Shown: piece by piece, positions 1-6,039 of the stretch
Layout of the letters: each line of letters starts with the position of its first letter
Numbering within the stretch: position 1 is the first letter of the stretch
Assembly: GCA_019310865.1 (NCBI GenBank)
Contig: JAFDDL010000220.1
Location: 1 to 6,358, forward strand
DNA: 6,358 nt
DNA from: Deltaproteobacteria bacterium
Lineage (GTDB): Bacteria > Desulfobacterota > Desulfobacteria > Desulfobacterales > JAFDDL01
Direction: 5' to 3'
Position numbers and translations under genes: made by a program
Notes under the pieces: generated by a model
What the model was told of the DNA's origin: nothing
Database searches by the model: none
What the model saw: the letters and a program-made list of their open reading frames with translations, nothing else

Positions 1-59
1 CATGTATCTGACCCAAGGGTATTGTAATTGCCCTACCGTGGCAGCTGGAAGGATCTGTA
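1..59 (+). other. Leader upstream of the Hsp70 operon, no supported gene
   Basis: This short stretch precedes the first start codon. One forward frame is open from the left edge and runs a few codons into the Hsp70 gene before stopping; another has a stop at 25-27. The tail of an upstream gene can therefore be neither shown nor excluded. No convincing -35/-10 pair fits inside the available bases, so the operon promoter is probably left of the window. Confidence 0.4.
46..53 (+). promoter_or_regulatory. Ribosome binding site of the Hsp70 gene
   Basis: The purine-rich TGGAAGGA lies six bases before the ATG at 60, an ideal Shine-Dalgarno spacing. It fixes the start just before the conserved phosphate-1 motif (IGIDLGTTNS), which begins at residue 5, as in ordinary DnaK proteins. 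Confidence 0.7.
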
Positions 60-2375
60 ATGACGAAATCGATCGGAATTGATTTGGGAACCACAAATTC
101 CGCAGCCGGTATTAAGACGGTACACACGGAAATAATCAGGAATGCCGAAGGCGACCTCATCCCCCCTTCTTGTGTCACCGTTAAAAATGGAAAACTGAAA
201 TTTACGGCCATCGGCAGGAAGCCGGACCTCGTAGCGGGCAAGCATGCGCTGGAGTGGATCAAGCAGGATCCGGAAAACACGATCACAGCCGTGAAGCGAT
301 TGATGGGTCGGAGTTTGAAAAACTCTGAAGTGCAGAAAATTATTACAGATCGACGACAACATTACCGGATCACCCGCCATTCCCGGGGGACTGAAAACAG
401 CCTGGCGGTTATTCTGAACAAAAAGGAATATACCCCGGAGCAGATATCGGCTGAAATTCTTTCGAAAATACGGAAAGATGCAGAAAAAACACTGAAGGAT
501 AGCGTGACGTATGCCGTCATTACGGTACCTGCCTACTTCAATGATAAACAGAAGCACGCCACGCGGACCGCCGCGGCGCTTGCCGGTCTTAAAGTCAGAC
601 GTCTGCTGCCGGAACCGACGGCTGCCGCCATTTCATTTGGTGTGGATGCCGTCAAGGGTGACGCGGCTAAAACCGTTCTTGTTTTTGATTTTGGCGGGGG
701 AACGTTCGATCTGTCTGTGCTGACCATCAGCGGGGGACAGTTTCTTGAGCAAGGCAAGGGCGGCAATATGTGGCTGGGCGGCGAGGATATCGATCGAAAG
801 TTGACGGGATTTGTGCTGGATGAAGTTGCCCGAGAATATGAGATCGGGGATATCGCCGCGTTGATTGAAAGTCAGGATCGGCACATCAAAAATCGCTTTT
901 TAGGTGAATTGAAGATGGCCGTGGAACAAGCAAAGATCCGTCTGAGCGACGTTGCGGAAGCCTATATTGAGATCCCCGGTGTGTTGAAAGATCCGGATGG
1001 GGATCGTATTGATGTGGACGTTGAACTGACGCGAAATAAGTTTGAAGAGATGATTGCGCCGATGATTGAATCCGTCATCGGTCTCACGCGAAAGTTACTT
1101 GAAGATATCCATTTTACACCCGATCTGATCGATAATGTTTTGCTGGTCGGGGGAAGTTCCCGGATTCCAGCCGTGGTGAGGGCCCTGCAAAACGAGTTCG
1201 GCGAGGAGAAGGTGCTGCCACACGATCGCCCGATGCTGGCGATTGCCGAAGGGGCGGCCATTCTCAGCCACCGGCTCTCGGATACGTATGAATGCCCCCA
1301 ATGCGGGAATGGTGCGGCCCAGGCGGACAAGCGCTGTACCCGGTGTGATTTTGATCTGGAAGCGTATATCATTGATCAGAGTGTCTTTGATATCGTCCAT
1401 TCCGCGGCCCACGATTATTACATATGCCTTGAAAACAATGAAAAACACCGCATGATTGAAAAAAACACACCGTTGCCTTGTGAGCATACCGAGATTTTCA
1501 AGCTGGTACATCCGGATCAAAAACTGGTCCACATGAAGTTTTTAAATATCGTTAATGACATTGAGGAGTCCATTGGTGACCTGTGGCTGGGGATCGAAAT
1601 GGTTCCCACAGAAAATGAAGGGCCGCACCATGTCGAAATCACATTGAAAATAGATGAAAACAATCTGGTGACGGTGGCCGCCTCTCTCAAGGAAATGTCG
1701 GATGCGGCACTTTCCAAAACCTTGTCCCGGGGAAAAGCGGATGAAGTGCTTTTTCTATCATTAGAGGCAATGATCGATACCGCCAACCAAAACACCTACC
1801 GCAATTATATGGTGATTGATCTAACCAGTCGCGTCCTGTCCATCATTAAGAACATCCATCAGGTCCTCGACAAGAATACGGGAGAACCCATTGAACCGGT
1901 GTACGAACTGGCTAAAATGAAAATCGATAAAGCCGAAAAAATGGCGGAACAGGATATAGCCTGTAAACCGACCATCTATTATGCACGGAATATGCTCGAT
2001 AGCTTCGCGAGTGTTATATCGCCGGTGGAACAGGCAACCCTTCGTAAACGGATTGATAAACTTGAGGAGATGGACGAGCATGGTACGCTTGAAGAAAATC
2101 TGGCCGCTTACGAAAAACTGAAGGTCGCATTGGACAAACCGATTGTGGCCGGTGTCCTGATGAGTATTCAAAAGGCCGGAGAAATCTGTGAAGAACACGA
2201 GCCGGCCCGCGCGGCCAAATTCTTCAATGCGATTGATGATGTTATCGCCGCATATCAAAAGGATGATTTTGAACGTGGCAGCCATATCCTTGATCAAATG
2301 CATACGGACGTCCATGAGGTTCTCACTAAGTACGATAATGAAACCGCCATCATCCACAAGGGAATTACCCGGTAA
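60..2375 (+). CDS. Divergent Hsp70 (DnaK-like) chaperone with zinc ribbon at the interdomain junction
   Basis: This is an ATP-dependent Hsp70 chaperone, probably cytoplasmic, with no signal peptide. The N-terminal ATPase domain (about 4-406) is well preserved: phosphate-1 motif IGIDLGTTNS (5-14), VKRLMGR (78-84, holding the catalytic-type lysine), VPAYFND (156-162), EPTAAA (185-190), phosphate-2 FDFGGGTFD (209-217) and adenosine motif LLVGGSSRIP (361-370). R181 matches the DnaK arginine (R167) that contacts the J-domain HPD aspartate, but the nearby DnaK N170 is P184 here. The canonical DVLLLDVTPLSLG linker is not recognisable; instead a four-Cys ribbon (C412, C415, C426, C429) precedes a diverged substrate-binding beta domain (about 440-545). 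The helical C-terminal part (about 546-771) is roughly 100 residues longer than in DnaK (638 aa in E. coli), and there is no EEVD-type tail. It is not the housekeeping dnaK, so no symbol is given. The Hsp70 family call is certain; its specific role is unknown. Confidence 0.96.
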   Translation: MTKSIGIDLGTTNSAAGIKTVHTEIIRNAEGDLIPPSCVTVKNGKLKFTAIGRKPDLVAGKHALEWIKQDPENTITAVKRLMGRSLKNSEVQKIITDRRQHYRITRHSRGTENSLAVILNKKEYTPEQISAEILSKIRKDAEKTLKDSVTYAVITVPAYFNDKQKHATRTAAALAGLKVRRLLPEPTAAAISFGVDAVKGDAAKTVLVFDFGGGTFDLSVLTISGGQFLEQGKGGNMWLGGEDIDRKLTGFVLDEVAREYEIGDIAALIESQDRHIKNRFLGELKMAVEQAKIRLSDVAEAYIEIPGVLKDPDGDRIDVDVELTRNKFEEMIAPMIESVIGLTRKLLEDIHFTPDLIDNVLLVGGSSRIPAVVRALQNEFGEEKVLPHDRPMLAIAEGAAILSHRLSDTYECPQCGNGAAQADKRCTRCDFDLEAYIIDQSVFDIVHSAAHDYYICLENNEKHRMIEKNTPLPCEHTEIFKLVHPDQKLVHMKFLNIVNDIEESIGDLWLGIEMVPTENEGPHHVEITLKIDENNLVTVAASLKEMSDAALSKTLSRGKADEVLFLSLEAMIDTANQNTYRNYMVIDLTSRVLSIIKNIHQVLDKNTGEPIEPVYELAKMKIDKAEKMAEQDIACKPTIYYARNMLDSFASVISPVEQATLRKRIDKLEEMDEHGTLEENLAAYEKLKVALDKPIVAGVLMSIQKAGEICEEHEPARAAKFFNAIDDVIAAYQKDDFERGSHILDQMHTDVHEVLTKYDNETAIIHKGITR

Positions 2376-3155
2376 ATGATATCTGAAACATCCTGTCCGA
2401 TCTGCCGTCTCGAGCACATCCCTTCTGATCGGGACCAGTGCCCCCAGTGTGATTCGGATTTGACCTGCTTCAGGGTTCTTGCGGCGATGCCGTCTTTATC
2501 GGAAACGGCCGCACCGAATGAACCGGAGAAACCATCAAGCCGTCCGGCAGCCGGGGCGGCACGCTCTCCGTTTTACCCCGTTGTCATCGGGATTTTGTTC
2601 GTACTGCTGGTTTTCCTCATCTGGGAGCAGTTTTACGGAATCCGACGGGTTGAAACCCGACTGGACCAGCAGCGTGCGGGACTGGATAAGGCCGCAGGCA
2701 GGATCGTGTCGGCGATTGACCGGCAGGCGCAGCGCCTGGACGGCATGTTCTCGACACTGGCGGAACAAATTAAAACCGTTCGTGAAACTAAATTTTTCAA
2801 TTATCCGGCGAGTGAAACCGACACGTTATGGGACATTGCCCATCGATTTTACGGGGCCGGCAGGTATTACCCAGTCCTGCTGCTTCATAATCCGCACCTG
2901 GCCATATATAAGATTGGGAAAAAGGACACGGTGGCAGTACTTAAGGATATTACACCGGTCGATACGATATATCGCCGGATTACCGAGATAATAGACGGTT
3001 ATCTATACTGGTATTACACCATCCGTCCCGGTGATACCGAGACCGATTTGATCCATAAATATTGTCCTGGAAAAAAGGGCCGTCCGGCCTCCCCCTGTAT
3101 CGATCCGCGTGTTGAGCTGCAGCCCGGACATCGGATCCGCATTCGGCTGGAGTAA
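2376..3155 (+). CDS. Membrane-anchored protein: zinc ribbon, one membrane span, coiled coil, two LysM-like units
   Basis: The protein has 259 residues. Residues 7-25 form a zinc ribbon (C7, C10, C22, C25), followed by a Pro/Ala/Ser-rich linker (about 41-64). A single hydrophobic span (about 66-83) comes next, then a charged, probably coiled-coil stretch (about 88-138). A first LysM-like unit covers about 140-190 (DTLWDIAHRFYGAGRYYP, then HNPHL) and a second about 210-257 (YYTIRPGDTETDLIHKYC, then LQPGHRIRI). LysM domains usually bind peptidoglycan or other GlcNAc polymers, so the likely topology is ribbon in the cytoplasm and LysM units in the periplasm; charge balance alone does not settle this. 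C230 and C241 in the second unit could form a disulfide if periplasmic. The ATG abuts the Hsp70 stop (TAAATG), with AAGGGA at 2358-2363 as a slightly distant ribosome site. I infer it anchors or recruits the Hsp70. No named family is recognised. Confidence 0.88.
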   Translation: MISETSCPICRLEHIPSDRDQCPQCDSDLTCFRVLAAMPSLSETAAPNEPEKPSSRPAAGAARSPFYPVVIGILFVLLVFLIWEQFYGIRRVETRLDQQRAGLDKAAGRIVSAIDRQAQRLDGMFSTLAEQIKTVRETKFFNYPASETDTLWDIAHRFYGAGRYYPVLLLHNPHLAIYKIGKKDTVAVLKDITPVDTIYRRITEIIDGYLYWYYTIRPGDTETDLIHKYCPGKKGRPASPCIDPRVELQPGHRIRIRLE

Positions 3156-3160
3156 CCCAG

Positions 3161-5233
3161 ATGGCGAAAAAAAAGAAAAATGTTGAAGACATCCTGAACA
3201 GAGCCGAAAAACTGTTTCAACGCGGGAACTTTCCTTTGGCCCTTAAAGAGTTTGAAAAAGTTAAGATAAAACTGAACCGGGAAGATATTGACGAGAAAAT
3301 CTCGGTGTGTCGTAAAGAAGCGAACGTCCTCATTGTAAAGGATCTCATTAAACGTGGGCGGCGGGCGGATCACAGGGGAAATCTTCAGGAGGCATTGAGA
3401 TGTTATAAGCAGGCAGACGCCCTGGGCCATGAAAAATGGATGGGTGAGAAAGTGCGTGCCCTGAGGGCGCAACTTTCCGGGCAAGGTGCGCTCACGGCTG
3501 CAAAGGCGGCTGAGACGGCCGGTGAATATCAAAAAGCGGCCGATTTATATGCAAAGGCAGGGGGGGGCGACGGCTCCCATTCCCTTCATTGCAACCGGGC
3601 GAGATGTTTGGTACGGGCCGGCAATTACGCCGAAGCGGTGATCGTTTACCAAACACTGGAGACCGAAGACCCGGATAACTGCTATCATTATGGGGTTGCC
3701 CTTTCCCAAACCGGCCGTTATGGCCAATGCCTTCAGGTTTGGGCATCTCTGGATACCACCGATGAGACTTTTTCAGCGCAACGAAAAGAAATCCGCCGGC
3801 GCCATGCCGCGAATCTTTTTGATCGTTTCGAGAAAAAGAAAGCGGTTGGAACCATATACCGGGAGGCGCGTCAGCTGCTTGATACCGCCGGCAGGGATTT
3901 GGATGAATTGCAGATTCGCGGCCTTGAAAAATTAAAGGCATACTGCAGATATGCCTGGATCGGGGTCCTCTGGGAAATGGAAGATTATCACACCATTACG
4001 GATCTCCTTGCCGGTACCGATACCCTCATGGCTCCTGCGTTACTTTCCCTGCAAGCCAAGGCCTGGTTCAAGCGGTCCGAAAACGATTCGGCGCAGTTGA
4101 CAACGATGGTGATGTATTGGTTGACGGCCATATATTCTGATGACATCCTATCCGGCGTGTGCCGGGAAACCGTTGAACCCGTGCCGGTACGCGCGAAGCT
4201 GATCGATGCGGTCGAAAAACGGGTACATGCGCATAAAGATACCCAAGCCGGTCGGAAAGCCGCCGTTTATCTGGAAACAGGAAAGCGGTTGATCCGGGAT
4301 TTATCCTGCCTGGCTGCGAAACGGAAGGACCGGACGGATTTGGTATGCACGCCCGACTATGCGCAACGATATGGAAAATCCAATGCCGTTCTTGAGTTGA
4401 TACGAGCAAACAAGACCTATTTCAGAAACGCGGCGCATTACCTGGAAACAGGCGGGTACTATTCGGCTGCCGGGAAATGCCTGTATCTGATAAATCTGTG
4501 CGATTATGAAAAGGCCGCGTCCATGCTGGCGGATCTGTCGGCAGACACCCTGGCGGATGAGTTTGCAGCGTACGTCATGAATCGGGTTCATTTCGAATGC
4601 TGCGTTCATTTTCTGGAAACCGGAGACGGTCGGTACGCTCACTATATCCGAGTCGTCCCGGATTTCTTTACGATGGCGCCTGAGTATGAGAAAACCTTTA
4701 CAGATCAAGTGCTTGCGATTGAGGACTGGGAAACCTTAAAGCCCTATGAAGCGGCCCTGACCTACATTCACGGGAAACGCCCGTCGGATACCGTCAGCCA
4801 TGCCTTGTCCCTGGTGATGACCCGGTGGGCCATCGAAATGTACAATCAAGACCAGTTGAACCTGAAAGCCCTGAAAGCCGCTACCCATAAGGCACTGCAG
4901 TTTTATCCGGAAAATGAGATGGCACGCGGGACTCTTAAAGAGACGTTGGCTGACCTCGAGACAGATGCGGTATTCAAGGCCTTTAATCGATTCAAGTTGA
5001 ATAAAGCCAGCCGGATCGCCAGGGAATCGGAATATCCGCAAGTTCGTGATCGTTATTTTGAATTTGTTGAGAAAACCCTCGCCGACCTCGGGGGAGGGGG
5101 ACTGGAGCCGGAAGATAAATCGTTCTATCTGAAGGAGCTGTATAGATGGGCAATCACACTGGGTGAGGATCATCCGGTACTAACCGAACTGGAAATGATG
5201 GTGGGGCCGGCCCCTGGGAGGGGAATGGAATGA
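3161..5233 (+). CDS. Large soluble TPR-like helical repeat protein
   Basis: The protein has 690 residues with no signal peptide or membrane span, so it is expected in the cytoplasm. After a lysine-rich start (KKKK at 3-6) there is a run of TPR-like helical hairpins at about 11-34 (LFQRGNFPLALKEFEKV), 60-88 (ADHRGNLQEALRCYKQA), 112-134 (AETAGEYQKAADLYAKA), 143-168 (RAGNYAEAVIVYQ) and 172-197 (SQTGRYGQCLQVW). The C-terminal two thirds is also alpha-helical in character but more diverged. There a (Y/F)LETG motif recurs three times exactly 57 residues apart (370, 427, 484). TPR arrays are protein-docking platforms and often partner Hsp70 systems. The ATG at 3161 lies five bases after the preceding stop, with TGGAG at 3148-3152 as ribosome site, and its last codons overlap the next gene. 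An eight-G run sits at 3560-3567. I infer a scaffold, client-holding or substrate-adaptor role; no enzymatic motif is seen. Confidence 0.9.
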   Translation: MAKKKKNVEDILNRAEKLFQRGNFPLALKEFEKVKIKLNREDIDEKISVCRKEANVLIVKDLIKRGRRADHRGNLQEALRCYKQADALGHEKWMGEKVRALRAQLSGQGALTAAKAAETAGEYQKAADLYAKAGGGDGSHSLHCNRARCLVRAGNYAEAVIVYQTLETEDPDNCYHYGVALSQTGRYGQCLQVWASLDTTDETFSAQRKEIRRRHAANLFDRFEKKKAVGTIYREARQLLDTAGRDLDELQIRGLEKLKAYCRYAWIGVLWEMEDYHTITDLLAGTDTLMAPALLSLQAKAWFKRSENDSAQLTTMVMYWLTAIYSDDILSGVCRETVEPVPVRAKLIDAVEKRVHAHKDTQAGRKAAVYLETGKRLIRDLSCLAAKRKDRTDLVCTPDYAQRYGKSNAVLELIRANKTYFRNAAHYLETGGYYSAAGKCLYLINLCDYEKAASMLADLSADTLADEFAAYVMNRVHFECCVHFLETGDGRYAHYIRVVPDFFTMAPEYEKTFTDQVLAIEDWETLKPYEAALTYIHGKRPSDTVSHALSLVMTRWAIEMYNQDQLNLKALKAATHKALQFYPENEMARGTLKETLADLETDAVFKAFNRFKLNKASRIARESEYPQVRDRYFEFVEKTLADLGGGGLEPEDKSFYLKELYRWAITLGEDHPVLTELEMMVGPAPGRGME
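5216..5223 (+). promoter_or_regulatory. Strong ribosome binding site for the J-like gene
   Basis: GGGAGGGG lies six bases before the ATG at 5230, inside the end of the TPR gene. Together with the ATGA overlap it supports this start and allows both independent initiation and coupling. The excellent Shine-Dalgarno for a 93-codon gene argues that the small protein is really made. Confidence 0.65.
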
Positions 5234-5511
5234 ATCCTTTTAGGATATTGGATATTGATCACAATGCTTCGACAAAAGATATTCTCCGGGCGGTGGCCCG
5301 GGCCATGCGTGAGAGATCTCACAACGCCCGGGTATTGGCTCAGGCACAAAAACAACTCATGAATCCCGTCTCCAGGGCCGTGCAGGAATTTATACATATC
5401 ATGGATGTAAGCCCGCTGCTCGAACCAATGGATGTGAAAATGCCGCCGGGACTTGACCGGAATGATTTTTTCCAAGGGATGTGCCTCGATGTTTTTAGCG
5501 AGGAATCATGA
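5230..5511 (+). CDS. Small J-domain-like co-chaperone lacking the HPD motif
   Basis: The 93-residue protein opens like a J domain: NPFRILDIDHNASTKDILRA (2-21) parallels the usual P-Y-x-x-L-G-V...A-S-x-x-E-I-K-x-A helix I/II pattern. The later stretch QAQKQLMNPVSRAVQEFI (38-55) parallels the helix III/IV 'L-x-D-P-x-x-R' pattern. Where HPD should stand the sequence reads SHNA (30-33): the histidine may survive but proline and aspartate do not. HPD is required for J proteins to stimulate Hsp70 ATPase, so this protein may bind Hsp70 without classical stimulation, or use another contact. The acidic C-terminal tail (60-93) has no recognised domain. The gene overlaps both neighbours by ATGA and sits between TPR and GrpE-like genes, which supports a co-chaperone role. 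The weak similarity means a non-J small helical protein remains possible. Confidence 0.72.
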   Translation: MNPFRILDIDHNASTKDILRAVARAMRERSHNARVLAQAQKQLMNPVSRAVQEFIHIMDVSPLLEPMDVKMPPGLDRNDFFQGMCLDVFSEES

Positions 5512-5984
5512 ACGCGGAAAAAGAATTTCTAAAAGATAAATTTGTTGAATTCCAACTCAGGATTGCAGATCTGAACCATGCCCTGCGCGAACAGAAACGC
5601 CAATTCCATGAAAAGGAAAACAAAACATATCTGAGTCTTTTTGAAATTCTGGATGCCTTCGAAGCCGTCGATGACACCATCGAAACCAAACAGGACACCT
5701 TTGACAAGACCGCCCGCATGCTTGGTAAAAATGTCCGCTCCATTCATAAGAAGCTCTCGCGGTTCATCAAATCCTGCAACATTAGCCGGATGGCCTTCCC
5801 GGATAACAAAGCCCGGATGGGTTTCTGCAAAATCGTTGACACACAACCGAAACCGGAAATGGAGAACGAAACGATTCTTTCCATTGTGAAACACGGATAT
5901 GTCGACAATCAGAACGGAACCGTAATTAGAAAGGCCGAAGTCATCACCGTCCTCAATGAAGAGAAGGGGGACGTTCATGCATAA
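5508..5984 (+). CDS. GrpE-like nucleotide exchange factor
   Basis: The protein has 158 residues, against 197 for E. coli GrpE. GrpE dimers release ADP from Hsp70. Visible parts are a charged N-terminal helix suited to a coiled coil (about 1-40), the conserved-type segment LFEILDAFEAVDD (44-56, compare GrpE 'LLPVLDNLERAL'), a helix to about 90, and the C-terminal beta domain (about 92-150). That domain includes AFPDNKARMGF, ETILSIVKHGYVDNQNGTVI and RKAEVITVL, matching the GrpE 'V-x-E-x-x-x-x-G-Y-x-x-x-x-R-x-x-R-x-A-x-V-x-V' pattern. The ATG overlaps the preceding stop (ATGA), with GAGGA at 5500-5504 close upstream. The final residues KGDVHA (153-158) and the TAA lie inside the 31-bp inverted repeat, so this tail may not be ancestral. 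It is probably dedicated to the Hsp70 encoded in the same operon; the housekeeping grpE would be elsewhere. Confidence 0.85.
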   Translation: MNAEKEFLKDKFVEFQLRIADLNHALREQKRQFHEKENKTYLSLFEILDAFEAVDDTIETKQDTFDKTARMLGKNVRSIHKKLSRFIKSCNISRMAFPDNKARMGFCKIVDTQPKPEMENETILSIVKHGYVDNQNGTVIRKAEVITVLNEEKGDVHA

Positions 5985-6029
5985 ATGCATAACTCTCAAG
6001 TTATGCATTTATGCATGAACGTCCCCCTT
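5964..6029. repeat. Perfect 31-bp inverted repeat, possible REP/MITE-like palindrome
   Basis: Arms 5964-5994 and 5999-6029 are exact reverse complements around the loop CTCA (5995-5998). The outer part is AAGGGGGACGTTC; the inner part holds ATGCAT twice per arm (5977-5982, 5985-5990, 6003-6008, 6011-6016), each pair separated by two A/T bases. The perfect arms start within the GrpE-like gene at codon 153, contain its stop codon, and end 10 bases before the stop of the convergent gene. Such long perfect symmetry with a GGGGAC outer stem resembles palindromic elements mobilised by REP-associated Y1 transposases (RAYTs). That origin is an inference from shape; no transposase is present in the window. 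Confidence 0.9.
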
Positions 6030-6031
6030 TT
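5964..6031. terminator. Possible bidirectional terminator between convergent genes
   Basis: The perfect 31-bp stem with a tetraloop lies exactly between two genes that converge. On the + strand the stem is followed by only a short T run (TTTT at 6028-6031, partly inside the stem). On the - strand it is followed by a mixed TTCTCTT. The stem is much longer than a typical intrinsic terminator and the T tracts are weak, so termination is plausible but it may not be the element's main nature. Confidence 0.5.
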
Positions 6032-6039
6032 AACATTAC

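Larger units (their letters stand above)
60..5984 (+). other. Putative five-gene chaperone operon
   Basis: Five same-strand genes follow one another with almost no gaps. The stop of gene 1 abuts the ATG of gene 2, five bases separate genes 2 and 3, and genes 3/4 and 4/5 overlap by the four-base ATGA arrangement. Such junctions indicate one transcript and translational coupling. The content is an Hsp70, a zinc-ribbon/LysM membrane protein, a TPR-like protein, a J-like protein and a GrpE-like protein. That is a full Hsp70 cycle with two extra partners, and a palindrome at the far end could terminate it. The promoter is not visible. Confidence 0.8.

Noticed and set aside
2..82. Open frame from the left edge overlapping the Hsp70 start, possible tail of an upstream gene
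   Set aside because: Only about 27 codons are visible with no recognisable motif, and other frames are equally possible; it cannot be supported.
33..557. 174-codon reverse-strand open frame over the start of the Hsp70 gene
   Set aside because: It is antisense to highly conserved Hsp70 ATPase motifs, has no recognisable domain and no ribosome site of note; treated as a shadow.
1293..1346. The Hsp70 cysteine cluster as a sign of a gene fusion or frameshift artefact
   Set aside because: The frame is continuous and both flanks match Hsp70 domains in the right order, so the ribbon is an in-frame module rather than an error.
3167..3180. A8-G-A5 run at codons 3-7 of the TPR-like gene as a programmed frameshift or slippage site
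   Set aside because: It simply encodes a lysine stretch right after the start codon, where A-rich codons are common and help initiation. No long alternative product or stimulatory structure is apparent.
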